Positions 17,056 through 26,006 of a DNA stretch of 64,000 nucleotides are shown here, piece after piece. Positions within the stretch are counted from its first letter, which is position 1; each line of letters opens with the position of its first letter. This stretch comes from Oligoflexales bacterium (lineage in GTDB: Bacteria; Bdellovibrionota_B; Oligoflexia; Oligoflexales; RGVZ01). The DNA is taken from contig CANLUT010000001.1 of assembly GCA_947494335.1 (NCBI GenBank), positions 124,001 to 188,000 of the forward strand, given 5' to 3'. Under the pieces are notes generated by a model. That model made no database searches and had not been told where the DNA came from. It was given only the letters and a program-made list of their open reading frames with translations. The position numbers and the translations under genes were made by a program.

Positions 17056-17988
17056 ATGGGCTTGAGAATTAGAACAAACGTTGCGTCGCTTACCGCGCAG
17101 CGTCGCCTCGGACAGAGCACCGAAGCGCTTCAAGGTAGCATGAGTAAGTTGTCCAGTGGATCACGCATCAACAAAGCTGCTGATGACGCCGCCGGACTCG
17201 CAATCTCCGAAAACCTGCGCGCTGATGTCCGTGGATTGAACGTTGCCAAGCGCAACGCTCTCGACGGTGTATCGATGGTGCAAACAGCAGAAGGCGGTCT
17301 TGAAGAGACAACCAACATGCTGGTTCGCCTTCGTGAACTTGCAGTGCAGTCAGCTTCGGACACCATCGGTAAGCAAGAGCGTGAGTTCCTCAATAAGGAA
17401 TACGTTCAGCTGAAAGATGAAATCGATCGTATCGCTCTCTCAACCGAATTCAACGGCACACACCTTCTTATGGGTGAAAACGCTGGAGAATATGGTGACG
17501 AGTTGTTGACCGGCAACACCGGTGACAGCCCAATGGACATTCAAGTTGGTAAAGATTACTTCTCTGACAACGACAGCGTTGGCAACCGTAATCCGATCAA
17601 CATTATCCGCATCGACATGAGCAAGCTGAACGCGTTCACTGATGGCGAGGGATCCCTCAATATCGGTCGCGCTGACGAAGGAACGAACGTTCTGACGAAG
17701 CAATCAGCTCAGACATCGATCGAATCTCTGGATGGAGCAATCAACCGTGTGAACGAGCAACGCGCGTACCTCGGTTCTATTCAAAACCGCTTCACATCAA
17801 CGATTGCAAACTTGGGATCTCAGATCGAGAACCTCGACACAGCTCGTAGCCGTATCCGTGATACTGATTACGCTGCTGAGACGGCGCTGTTCACACAGAG
17901 CAATATTCTTCAGCAAGCTGGTACCTCGGTTCTTGGCCAGGCTAACCAGATGCCTCAGATCGCTCTGAGTCTGTTGAACAACCTCTAG
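17056..17988 (+). CDS. fliC: Flagellin
   Basis: A 310-residue flagellin forming the flagellar filament. The conserved helical D0/D1 N-terminus (LRIRTNVASLTAQRRLG, SSGSRINKAADDAAGLAI) and C-terminus (AYLGSIQNRF, ETALFTQSNILQQAGTSVLGQANQ) are both present; the middle domain of about 80 residues is short. The start has AGGAGG eight bases upstream. I could not find a sigma-28 promoter in the 190 bases before it. It stands alone, with no capping or hook genes near, so other flagellins probably occur elsewhere. Confidence 0.95.
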   Translation: MGLRIRTNVASLTAQRRLGQSTEALQGSMSKLSSGSRINKAADDAAGLAISENLRADVRGLNVAKRNALDGVSMVQTAEGGLEETTNMLVRLRELAVQSASDTIGKQEREFLNKEYVQLKDEIDRIALSTEFNGTHLLMGENAGEYGDELLTGNTGDSPMDIQVGKDYFSDNDSVGNRNPINIIRIDMSKLNAFTDGEGSLNIGRADEGTNVLTKQSAQTSIESLDGAINRVNEQRAYLGSIQNRFTSTIANLGSQIENLDTARSRIRDTDYAAETALFTQSNILQQAGTSVLGQANQMPQIALSLLNNL

Positions 17989-18035
17989 TGAGTTGATTCT
18001 CAAGTATCTGTTCAGAAGTATCTTCTGTCTTTCAC

Positions 18036-18072
18036 GCGGGGGGAGGTCCCTCCCCCCGCTATTTAAAAAACA
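18036..18072 (+). terminator. Probable terminator of the flagellin gene
   Basis: GCGGGGGGA and TCCCCCCGC form a nine-bp GC stem around a six-base loop. The following TATTTAAAAAA has only a weak T run, so the stem may mainly protect the message end. Confidence 0.6.
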
Positions 18073-18101
18073 GAAGACCCAGGGAAAGTGTTTGTAAGTG
18101 G

Positions 18102-19934
18102 TCAGTCCTTGAGTTTTGCTTCGAGTTCTGCCCAGCGTATGTAAAGCTGATCGATGGTTGATTGTGCCAACTCCACTGCCCTGCAGGCTTCTTGAAGCTT
18201 GACGGAGTTAGAGGATATGGCAGGGTCTTGAGCCTTGGTCTGCGCGAGAGCGAGTGCGTCCTCAGCATTCATTATGTTGGTTTCCATGGCATCCCACTCT
18301 CGTTGTTCCATGTAGGAAAGTTTCTTGGTCTTGTTACTTGTGCGCTTGGTTTGATTGTCTAAGCTTTCAGATTTTTGCGTAGATCCAGACGAACTGTTGA
18401 TCTTGCTGGTGCGAAGCAATTCGCGACCGCATTGGTACTTTACGTACTGGGAATAATCTGCGAAAAATCCGTGATCGCCCGAACCATCCAAACCTAAAAC
18501 TCCGGTCGAAACTCTGTCCATCAGGTAGCGGTCGTGAGTCACCAGGATTACAGCTCCTGGGAACGATAGTAAGCTCTCTTCCAACGTCTCCAGCGAATCT
18601 ATATCAAGATCGTTGGTAGGTTCGTCCAGTATCAGCACGTCTGCTGGTCGCTGAAGCATGCGCGCAATCAAAAGTCGCGCTCGCTCCCCACCTGAAAGTT
18701 TATTCACCACAGTTTCGAGTTGCTTGGTGTCAAATCCAAAGGACTTCGCGTAGGTCGTAACGTGAATGGATCGTCCTTGAGCGTTTACAAAGTCACTATC
18801 TTCAGCAAGGGCTCGCTTTAATGTTTGCTGTTCAGGCAGGTCTTCTCGATGTTGATCGTAGTAGACAACTTTCAGTTGGTCGGCATGATCAACAGTACCG
18901 GTATCGGGTGTCACATTTTTTTGAAGAATCTTCAGTAGTGTGGACTTACCGCTACCATTGGGCCCCACCAGACCTAGTCTCATACCAGGTCCCAATAGAA
19001 ACGAAACATTGCTAAATAGCGTGCGGTCTGAATAGGCCTTGCCGACGTCTTTGACTTCAATCAGTTTCTTAGTTTTGCGGTGTGATGCTGAGAACTCAAA
19101 TTCAACTTTTTGCCGGCGGGTGCGGTTTTGTGTCGATTCCAGGTCTTCTTTCAACGCCGTAGCAGATTTAATGCGGGCCTGTTGCTTGGTGCTTCGGGCT
19201 TGCGCCCCGCGATTTAACCATTCAGTTTCCATACGTACTTTGTTGGCCATGCTGGCAATCTGCGACGCCTGTCCTTCCATGAATTCAGCCTTGCGACGCA
19301 TGTACTCACCATAACCACCTTTGACGATGAAGTTACCTCCGGGATATAGGCGATTAATATCAACGATCGTGGTGCAGGCATTTTCCAGGAAATAGCGATC
19401 ATGGCTGATGACGGCGTACGTAAAGTTCGCTTGAGCCAGAAGCTCTTCCAGCCAATCAATGCCGTCGAGATCCAAGTGATTTGTCGGTTCGTCGAGCAGT
19501 AGAAGTTCAGGTTCCCGAATCAACTGCACGCAAATCGCTAGTCTCTTCTTCCAGCCGCCTGAGAGTTTGGTGGCCTCTGCGTCTGCATCTTGAAAACCGG
19601 CACGTCCAATCATGGACTCGATTCGTCCAAGATCACTAGCTCGTCGATCAATACCCACAGCTGCTGTCAAAACGTCGCGAACTGATTTACCCGCAGGAAA
19701 TTCGTCATGCTGAGCTACATAGCCTGTGCTGAGCCCCCGTCTATTCGAAATAATCCCGCTATCTGCAGCGTCTATTCCAGCAAGTATCTTCAGCAGCGTT
19801 GACTTACCCGCACCGTTCGGTCCGATAATTCCGATGCGATCGCCATCGTGAATTGTAAATTCCATATCCTTAAACACCGGAACAAGTCCGAAGGTCTTGG
19901 TTATGGCTTGGCAGTTAATGATCGGAGCGGACAT
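18102..19934 (-). CDS. uup: ABC-F ATPase, Uup type
   Basis: A 610-residue ABC-F protein with two ATPase domains on one chain and no membrane segments. Walker A sites are GPNGAGKSTLLK and GPNGSGKSTLLK; signature motifs are LSGGWKKRLAI and LSGGERARLLI; both DEPTN Walker B ends are present. VDINRLYPGGNFIVKGGYGEYM after the first domain and a coiled C-terminal tail from about residue 540 point to Uup rather than EttA. Uup-type proteins act on ribosomes and protect from transposon excision. It is coupled to the upstream gene by TAATG. Confidence 0.88.
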   Translation of the reverse strand: MSAPIINCQAITKTFGLVPVFKDMEFTIHDGDRIGIIGPNGAGKSTLLKILAGIDAADSGIISNRRGLSTGYVAQHDEFPAGKSVRDVLTAAVGIDRRASDLGRIESMIGRAGFQDADAEATKLSGGWKKRLAICVQLIREPELLLLDEPTNHLDLDGIDWLEELLAQANFTYAVISHDRYFLENACTTIVDINRLYPGGNFIVKGGYGEYMRRKAEFMEGQASQIASMANKVRMETEWLNRGAQARSTKQQARIKSATALKEDLESTQNRTRRQKVEFEFSASHRKTKKLIEVKDVGKAYSDRTLFSNVSFLLGPGMRLGLVGPNGSGKSTLLKILQKNVTPDTGTVDHADQLKVVYYDQHREDLPEQQTLKRALAEDSDFVNAQGRSIHVTTYAKSFGFDTKQLETVVNKLSGGERARLLIARMLQRPADVLILDEPTNDLDIDSLETLEESLLSFPGAVILVTHDRYLMDRVSTGVLGLDGSGDHGFFADYSQYVKYQCGRELLRTSKINSSSGSTQKSESLDNQTKRTSNKTKKLSYMEQREWDAMETNIMNAEDALALAQTKAQDPAISSNSVKLQEACRAVELAQSTIDQLYIRWAELEAKLKD

Positions 19935-20281
19935 TATTGAGATTGAGTGATCGATTCCAGTCGCTGTACGGGAAGATGGTGAGGGTTATCATCTGATCCA
20001 GAAACAGCATAATACGTGGTCGCAGCGTATTTTGTACTACGAAGAATCTTTTTTACGATGATTGACATGTCGCGGTCGGGTGAGGTCGATAGCTTTGCGA
20101 GGAGCTCCGTCGTGGATGTTGTTACATTGTATATATCGCCACCTGCCGGAACTGGTGCAGCCTCCGCTTCGAGTGCCAGTCGTAAATCTGAAACGGAAAT
20201 AGCCTCACTGGCCAATGCATCTTTGAGCATCTCGGTCAGGGATTTTAAATTTGATTCAACGAGGCCGCTGATGTAGGACAT
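19934..20281 (-). CDS. Conserved-looking small protein coupled to uup, unknown function
   Basis: A 115-residue soluble protein, helical at first (NLKSLTEMLKDALASEA) then Thr/Ser-rich, without recognisable motifs. Its stop overlaps the uup start in TAATG, so it is translated with the ABC-F ATPase and may be its partner or simply an operon mate. The first ATG at 20281 is used; GGAG lies seven bases upstream. Confidence 0.5.
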   Translation of the reverse strand: MSYISGLVESNLKSLTEMLKDALASEAISVSDLRLALEAEAAPVPAGGDIYNVTTSTTELLAKLSTSPDRDMSIIVKKILRSTKYAATTYYAVSGSDDNPHHLPVQRLESITQSQ

Positions 20282-20433
20282 GAGTGAAGCTCCTTTGAGA
20301 TTCCGATGTTTACTCGCTCGTCACGGAAGTTTCAGTATAAAAATTGACTGGATGAACTCTCTGGAATTTTACGTCATATTGACCCGTAAGCCATCAGATT
20401 TTTTAAAAGAAAGGCGACCACGGTGACAAAAAA

Positions 20434-21291
20434 ATGAACAAGCCACTAACACCTTTTGAACAAAGGGTTCTGGTTCACAAGGGCACGGAACCGCCGCACA
20501 CTGGCCTCTATACGAACCTCAAGGCTTCTGGGACCTATCACTGTAAAGCTTGCGACGCACCCCTGTACCGATCGGCTGATAAGTTTGACTCCCACTGTGG
20601 ATGGCCGAGCTTTGACGACGAAGTTCAGGGCGCTGTGACAAGGGTTACAGATGCTGATGGTCGACGGACTGAAATAGTTTGCTCTCGCTGCAAGGGACAC
20701 TTGGGCCATGTGTTTTTGGGCGAAGGATTTACGCAAAAAGATACGCGTCATTGCGTTAATAGTGTGAGTTTGCGATTTGTCGCAGATAATGTGGCTAGGA
20801 CAAAAGAAGCGCTTTTTGCTAGTGGTTGTTTTTGGGGTACGGAATATTTTTTGGCGCGTATTCCCGGTGTCATCAAAACATCTGTAGGTTATGCGGGCGG
20901 CCATTTGGAAAATCCGGATTACGAAACTGTTTGCACTGGCTCCACGGGACATGTTGAGTGTGTGCAGGTCATCTACGAGCCCCAGAAAGTTAGTTACGAG
21001 GCACTGTGTAAATTATTTTTTGAGACGCACAATTTTTCTCAAACTGACGGTCAGGGTCCCGATATTGGTTCGCAGTATCTATCAAGAATTTTTTGCGAAG
21101 ACTCAGAAGAGGAGTCGATCGCTCGCGCTGTGGTGACAAAATTAAAAGACATGGGTTACGACGTTGCGACTGAAATCGTCGGAACTGCCAAGTTTTGGCC
21201 CGCCGAGGACTATCATCAAAACTATTACGAACGGCAGGGTAAGACTCCTTACTGCCATGTGTACCGAAATATTTTTGACAGAAAAAAATAA
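20434..21291 (+). CDS. msrBA: MsrB-MsrA fusion, peptide methionine sulfoxide reductase
   Basis: A 285-residue two-domain enzyme repairing both stereoisomers of methionine sulfoxide. MsrB occupies about residues 1-118, with the zinc ligands C37, C40, C83 and C86 and the catalytic C107 in RHCVNS. MsrA occupies about 125-283, with the catalytic C132 in GCFWG. No signal peptide is seen, so it should be cytoplasmic. The domain order is B then A. It converges on rpmF, whose terminator overlaps its stop codon. Confidence 0.95.
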   Translation: MNKPLTPFEQRVLVHKGTEPPHTGLYTNLKASGTYHCKACDAPLYRSADKFDSHCGWPSFDDEVQGAVTRVTDADGRRTEIVCSRCKGHLGHVFLGEGFTQKDTRHCVNSVSLRFVADNVARTKEALFASGCFWGTEYFLARIPGVIKTSVGYAGGHLENPDYETVCTGSTGHVECVQVIYEPQKVSYEALCKLFFETHNFSQTDGQGPDIGSQYLSRIFCEDSEEESIARAVVTKLKDMGYDVATEIVGTAKFWPAEDYHQNYYERQGKTPYCHVYRNIFDRKK

Positions 21292-21325
21292 GTCATACGG
21301 CCCGATGTCGGTAGTCGTATGACTT
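21281..21325 (-). terminator. Terminator of rpmF, overlapping the end of msrBA
   Basis: AAGTCATACG (21290-21299) and CGTATGACTT (21316-21325) form a 10-bp stem with a 16-base loop. On the minus strand it runs into ATTTTTTTC, so it fits as the rpmF terminator; the plus side has no T run. Confidence 0.65.
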
Positions 21326-21360
21326 GAAAGTCAGCTAGATCTATAAACGTTCACTCGAAC

Positions 21361-21576
21361 TTATTGTTGAGTAAAGTCTTCGCCCTGCCAAGCGGTTTTG
21401 GCTTTTGGAGCCATGACCACTTTGCCCTTGTAGGAGCCGCAGTTGGCACAAACTGAATGTGGACGGTAAACCGATCCGCAGCTTTTGCAAACCGAAGATC
21501 CGGGAGCAGTCAAAAAATGATGAGCGCGACGCATGTCTCGCTTTGATTTCGATGTTCTAAACTTTGGCACTGCCAT
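21361..21576 (-). CDS. rpmF: Ribosomal protein bL32
   Basis: The 71-residue bL32 begins [20 protein letters not shown] and carries a zinc ribbon of two CxxC pairs, C30-C33 and C43-C46. It is a structural protein of the large subunit. It follows yceD on the same strand by about 100 bases, the usual pairing; plsX, which often comes next, is absent here, since the next gene is the convergent msrBA. Confidence 0.96.
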   Translation of the reverse strand: MAVPKFRTSKSKRDMRRAHHFLTAPGSSVCKSCGSVYRPHSVCANCGSYKGKVVMAPKAKTAWQGEDFTQQ

Positions 21577-21677
21577 GGGAAAACACTCCTTACAGAGGAT
21601 TCAGTCAAACCTGTTCAAGTCAGGGTCCTTGGATTTATTGGATTCAAGCCGATGGGTCAAGTCAAATCTGATAAGTT

Positions 21678-22202
21678 TCAGGACTTTTTCAAATTTTTGA
21701 GTACGGCAAAGGGTGACTCGGTCCTGAAATCTTTGCTGTCCTTGAAAACGAGGCCATCGTCGGACTCAGTTTGCGAGTGACAGTTCGAGGATAAACACAG
21801 AATATTGCCTGGCAATGCACACTGAAGGGCGTCGTTGACTAAGACTTCAAGATCGACCTCACCATTTTCGATAAAATACACCTCGAGATCTTCGGCCGAG
21901 AGACTGATTTCTCGAGGGATATTAGTCTCATAAGCTGGCCTAAAGGTTGCTGCGACGTCAGTTTCAACTGGTACATGGACATCCTCGCCGCAGCGATCAC
22001 AAGGCAGGAATGCCTGAGCACTCAGGTGACCGGTGACCAGAACAAAACCAGCGGTGTCACGTTGCAGTGAAAGCTGTCCGTGAACTTGCGATTTTTCGGG
22101 GGCTGCTGGGCTCAGGTCGCGAGCCATGAGTTGCATCCAAGGCTCTCCCGGGGATATGGTGACCTTGTGCGGATATTTTGTATTGTCGACAGCAATCTTC
22201 AT
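21678..22202 (-). CDS. yceD: YceD/DUF177 family protein
   Basis: A 174-residue protein with the DUF177 plan: a central strand segment GHLSAQAFLPCDRCGEDVHVPVE and an acidic C-terminal part. It has Cys pairs at C68-C71 and a run of further Cys near the C-terminus (ALQCALPGNILCLSSNC), suggesting a metal site. In many bacteria it precedes rpmF and helps 23S rRNA processing or stability. Its start at 22202 is an ATG. Confidence 0.85.
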   Translation of the reverse strand: MKIAVDNTKYPHKVTISPGEPWMQLMARDLSPAAPEKSQVHGQLSLQRDTAGFVLVTGHLSAQAFLPCDRCGEDVHVPVETDVAATFRPAYETNIPREISLSAEDLEVYFIENGEVDLEVLVNDALQCALPGNILCLSSNCHSQTESDDGLVFKDSKDFRTESPFAVLKNLKKS

Positions 22203-22443
22203 ACTTCAAAAACCTGTAAATCAAGGTTCTGAGGCTGATCTATACCGGTTCACGTGTCTCTGTCCACAGGGAATCTCATCCTGAAAATAACCAAAAACCG
22301 TGAGAAAAAGCCTTTTAAATCCATATTATTCATAATTTATCTCTAGCCTGGTCCTTTTGCATTTCCACGATTTGCCGATCTATAATGCGGTAATTGTTGT
22401 AATTTTTTGACTTAGATCGCTCAAAAGTAAAGGTTGCGAGTTG

Positions 22444-23943
22444 ATGAGTATGCGTTGGGTCGTCTTCTCTGGAGGAGCTCAATTAGGTCCGTGGAGTGCA
22501 ACACGAATTCGTGATGAACTTCGCTTAGGGCGTATCGATCCGTTTGATCTGGTCGCCATCGAGGGCGGGCAGATTAGAAGACCGCTACTCGAAGTCGACG
22601 AGATCTTTGAAACTGCGCAAGTGCAACCAGCGGCATTGATTAATGATCATGATGATGACCGCAAAGTCTCGTCTTCTGATGTCACTCCACAATCTCCGCA
22701 AGCAGCTCAAGATCCTCTGCTAAAAATTGTTAAGGACGGTCAAACATGGAGCGAGGAGGCAGGGAAAACCGCCTCTAACCCCGCTGATGATTCACAATCG
22801 TTAGAGAGCCACATCACAGCTCGTATCGCTGACATCGGAGCAGCGAAGCGAGCGTCGCCAGAGCGTCCTCGGGTTTACGAGGCGTTGGCCTCAAAAGAGG
22901 CTTTGAATCGTCCCGTGGCTGCCAGTCTCCCATCGGCAGCGGGTGCCAAGCACGAAACTCCAAATATACACACCAGGCGCTACGTTATCTGGCGCTCTCC
23001 TCAAGAATCATTGGGTCCACACAGTTCGAGGGAGATTTTAAATCTCTGGCATAAAAGACAAATTCCCGCCTCAGCAAGCATACAGCGCCTTGGAAATCCC
23101 AAGCGAATTGCAATTGCTCAGTTCGTCCAGTTCTACGAGAAAAATGCTCCAAGCCGGTCAACTGTGCTGAGACAGGCCATGCTTGTGGTCAAGGCGAAGA
23201 GTGCCGCATCGCGGTGGCTTGCTCTTGCTGTGGTGTTGGCTGCTATTATTGTTACCACCGCTTTTTTCTTTAGTACTTCTCTTAAACTTAATGGCCCGCT
23301 CCTAGATGGCACCACTAGTGATCCTGGGATGGCCGATCAGACTGAATCCAGAAGCCCGGAGGCAATTCCGCCTGAGGCCGCTTCGGCGGGAGCCCAAAGC
23401 AGCGGTCCGCAGGCAAATAAAATTATTGAAAAAAAACCGCAGAATCTCATGCCGACAACCTCCAAGAAAACCAATACACGTGAGGCACAGGTCCCACGTA
23501 ATAGAGTTAAAGTGTATCCTACGCGACGACCAAACTATCAATCCCCCTCGAACGTCGGAGCTGGGCGAGTCATGGTCGCCCCACTTCCACCTGCAGCGCC
23601 TAGGGGTGGGGTGTCAGGGGTCCCTGGGGCTGCCGCAAGACCAACACAGTCAAATTCTCCTGCAATTTCGGGAACGAAAGGGAGTGGATCGTCCGCTGGT
23701 TTTACGGATGGTGCGACGGTTATCTTGCAGAATTATCGATTCAATGTAGCGCTGGTCTCTGCTTGCGAAGGCAAGTGCAAAATTCCAATGACTGGTCCCC
23801 AAGGCCCCGTCACAGCGGTATTTTTTAAGGAAGCCTTCGGTGCAGCCTTTGCCGCTAAGTCGGGTGTTGCGACGATCTCTGGAACTGTGCGTAAAGATCC
23901 TGCATCCGGTGCCGTTCAGTTGCTTGTTCAGGATGTAAAGTAG
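22444..23943 (+). CDS. GYF-domain membrane protein
   Basis: A 499-residue protein with two GYF-like modules, one at the N-terminus (LGPWSATRIRDELRLGRI) and one near residues 180-235 (LGPHSSREILNLWHKRQI). Both precede a single membrane helix at about 255-277 (LALAVVLAAIIVTTAFFF). The long C-terminal part is Pro/Ser-rich then folded at the end. GYF modules bind proline-rich peptides and also occur in the gliding motor protein GltJ of Myxococcus; a link to the Glt-like operon is only a possibility. The C-terminus shows no TonB-like motif I could see. The ATG at 22444 is used, a TTG at 22441 being the only earlier option. Confidence 0.6.
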   Translation: MSMRWVVFSGGAQLGPWSATRIRDELRLGRIDPFDLVAIEGGQIRRPLLEVDEIFETAQVQPAALINDHDDDRKVSSSDVTPQSPQAAQDPLLKIVKDGQTWSEEAGKTASNPADDSQSLESHITARIADIGAAKRASPERPRVYEALASKEALNRPVAASLPSAAGAKHETPNIHTRRYVIWRSPQESLGPHSSREILNLWHKRQIPASASIQRLGNPKRIAIAQFVQFYEKNAPSRSTVLRQAMLVVKAKSAASRWLALAVVLAAIIVTTAFFFSTSLKLNGPLLDGTTSDPGMADQTESRSPEAIPPEAASAGAQSSGPQANKIIEKKPQNLMPTTSKKTNTREAQVPRNRVKVYPTRRPNYQSPSNVGAGRVMVAPLPPAAPRGGVSGVPGAAARPTQSNSPAISGTKGSGSSAGFTDGATVILQNYRFNVALVSACEGKCKIPMTGPQGPVTAVFFKEAFGAAFAAKSGVATISGTVRKDPASGAVQLLVQDVK

Positions 23944-24166
23944 ACGCTCGCAAAATCCCAGAAATCCCTTGTCATTCAAGGCCGAAACGGCTATCTTCCA
24001 CCGCTCTCGTAAGAGAAGGGCTGTGTGGTCGATGGTCGACCTGCGTGCCCAAAAAAGCAAGTCACTCGCAAATTGATGATAAGTCAAATTGCATGCAATG
24101 AAGGTGGCGCTCAATGGTGAGTCGCTGAGTGGGTGACTGAAGGTCAACCTTCGCAAGGAGTAAGAA

Positions 24167-24970
24167 ATGGCAGTTACAGTCAACATGAAAGACCTGCTTG
24201 AAGCAGGCGTACACTACGGTCACCAGGCAAAGCGCTGGAATCCTAAGATGAAGCCTTACATCTTTGGTGCTCGTAACGGCATTCACATCATCGACCTTCA
24301 AAAGACGGTCAAGTTGTTTCAGACAGCGTGTAACTTCGTTGAAAGCACAACGGGTCGCGGCGGACACGTTTTGTTCGTTGGAACAAAGCGCATGGCTCGT
24401 GATCTTGTTGCAACTGAAGCTAAGCGCGCAGGCATGTACTACATCAACCACCGTTGGTTGGGTGGAACGCTGACTAACTTCAGCACCATTCGTCAGTCCA
24501 TTCACCGCCTAAAGCGCATTGAAAAAATGAGCCAAGACGGCACCTACGACAAGCTTCCTAAGAAGGAAGTTCTCATGTTTGAACGTGAGCGTGAAAAGCT
24601 TGAGCGTAACCTTGGCGGCATCAAGGACATGCCAGGTCTACCACGCGCTATCTTCGTTGTTGACGCCCACAAGGAAACGATTGCTCTTGAAGAAGCAGCA
24701 CGTTTGGGAATTCCAGTTGTTGCGGTTGCTGATACTAACGCGAATCCAGATGGCATTGATTACATCATCCCAGGTAACGACGACAGCATGAAGTCCCTTC
24801 AGTTGTTCATCTCCACAGTGGCTGATGCTTGTGTTCAGGGTAAGAGCAAGTCTCGCGACAAAGGCGATATGGATGACAAGATGGTTGAAGCTGCGGCTAA
24901 GACCGGAAAATTCTTTGACGGTGAAGGAAACTCTGTTTCCGTTTCCAAGAAGAAGTCTTTCGACAAATAA
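24167..24970 (+). CDS. rpsB: Ribosomal protein uS2
   Basis: A 267-residue uS2 of the small subunit, with [31 protein letters not shown] and [23 protein letters not shown]. The start has AAGGAG eight bases upstream. The last 40 residues are a charged tail ending in a Ser/Lys stretch. It leads into tsf after an 83-base gap with a hairpin. The 200-base leader before it shows no clear autoregulatory site. Confidence 0.97.
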   Translation: MAVTVNMKDLLEAGVHYGHQAKRWNPKMKPYIFGARNGIHIIDLQKTVKLFQTACNFVESTTGRGGHVLFVGTKRMARDLVATEAKRAGMYYINHRWLGGTLTNFSTIRQSIHRLKRIEKMSQDGTYDKLPKKEVLMFEREREKLERNLGGIKDMPGLPRAIFVVDAHKETIALEEAARLGIPVVAVADTNANPDGIDYIIPGNDDSMKSLQLFISTVADACVQGKSKSRDKGDMDDKMVEAAAKTGKFFDGEGNSVSVSKKKSFDK

Positions 24971-25022
24971 TTTTGTCGAATTCGTATTTGCAGAATCAAC
25001 ATCACTTATAAATTTATACTAA

Positions 25023-25046
25023 GGGCAGGTTTGACCTGCCCAGGAG
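25023..25046 (+). promoter_or_regulatory. Hairpin next to the tsf ribosome-binding site
   Basis: GGGCAGGT and ACCTGCCC form an eight-bp stem with a three-base loop, directly followed by AGGAG, the tsf Shine-Dalgarno. There is no T run, so it is not a terminator; it could shape or regulate tsf initiation or act as a processing site. Confidence 0.45.
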
Positions 25047-25053
25047 TTAGAAA

Positions 25054-25953
25054 ATGGCTGTTCAAATTTCAGCTGGACAAGTTAAGGATCTTCGCGAAAA
25101 AACTGGCGTTGGCATGATGGAGTGCAAGAAGGCTCTAGAAGAAAACGGCGGAGATATGGAGAAAGCAATCGTATGGTTGCGTGAGCGCGGGATGAGTCGC
25201 GCTGCCAAGAAGGCCGACCGTATCGCTGCCGAGGGCGTTGTTGAAGTTGTTGTCAATGCTGCAGGAAACGCAGCTGCTGTTCTGGAAGTCAACTGTGAAA
25301 CGGACTTCGTTGCCAAGAATGAAGAGTTCAGACAGTTGGTGCGTGATGCTGCGGAACTTGCACTGAAAAACAATTGCAACGATATCGAAAAGCTTGCAGA
25401 GATGAAACTTGCGTCAGGTGTTTCTATCAAGGACACCATCACTGGTTTGATTCAGAAAATTGGTGAGAACATGCGCCTGCGTCGCGTTCTAACTGTCTCT
25501 GCTCCTAACGGCCATATCTCAAGCTACATTCACATGGGCGGACGGATCGGCACATTGGTTGTCCTTGAAGGCAAAAAAGATGTTGCTGAGCTCGGCAAAG
25601 ATATCGCTATGCACATTGCTGCAGCGTCTCCTCGTTACTTGGTTCGTCAAGATGTTGACAAGTCTGAGCTTGATCAGGAAAAAGACATTGCTCGCAAGAA
25701 GCTAATTGAAGAGAAAAAGCCTGAAGCAATGATCGAAAAGATCCTCGATGGTCAAATGAACAAGTTCTATAAAGAAGTTTGCCTTGTAGAGCAGGCGTTC
25801 GTTAAGAATCCTGACATTTCGATTACGAAGCTTTTAGAAACGGCGGACAAGAACCTGAAAATCAGCCGTTTTGTTCGTTATGCGCTCGGCGAGGGAATAG
25901 AGAAGAAGCAGGAAAATTTCGCTGCTGAAGTTGCGGCTCAATTGAATCGCTGA
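25054..25953 (+). CDS. tsf: Elongation factor Ts
   Basis: A 299-residue EF-Ts, the nucleotide exchange factor for EF-Tu. The N-terminal UBA-like module (VKDLREKTGVGMMECKKAL) and core (VLEVNCETDFVAKNEEF, HIGGRIGTLVVL-like segment, MHIAAASPRYL) are intact. The start has AGGAG about seven bases before the ATG. The gene ends before a bidirectional terminator; pyrH and frr, its usual neighbours, appear 4 kb further on. Confidence 0.97.
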   Translation: MAVQISAGQVKDLREKTGVGMMECKKALEENGGDMEKAIVWLRERGMSRAAKKADRIAAEGVVEVVVNAAGNAAAVLEVNCETDFVAKNEEFRQLVRDAAELALKNNCNDIEKLAEMKLASGVSIKDTITGLIQKIGENMRLRRVLTVSAPNGHISSYIHMGGRIGTLVVLEGKKDVAELGKDIAMHIAAASPRYLVRQDVDKSELDQEKDIARKKLIEEKKPEAMIEKILDGQMNKFYKEVCLVEQAFVKNPDISITKLLETADKNLKISRFVRYALGEGIEKKQENFAAEVAAQLNR

Positions 25954-25975
25954 TTGATCTTGAGTGTTTTAAGTA

Positions 25976-26006
25976 AAAACCGGGAGGCCACTCCCGGTTT
26001 TTTTTT
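25976..26006. terminator. Bidirectional terminator after tsf
   Basis: CCGGGAG and CTCCCGG pair around a four-base loop with A and T runs outside. It also serves the cyclase gene, whose stop codon at 26005 touches it. Confidence 0.9.
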
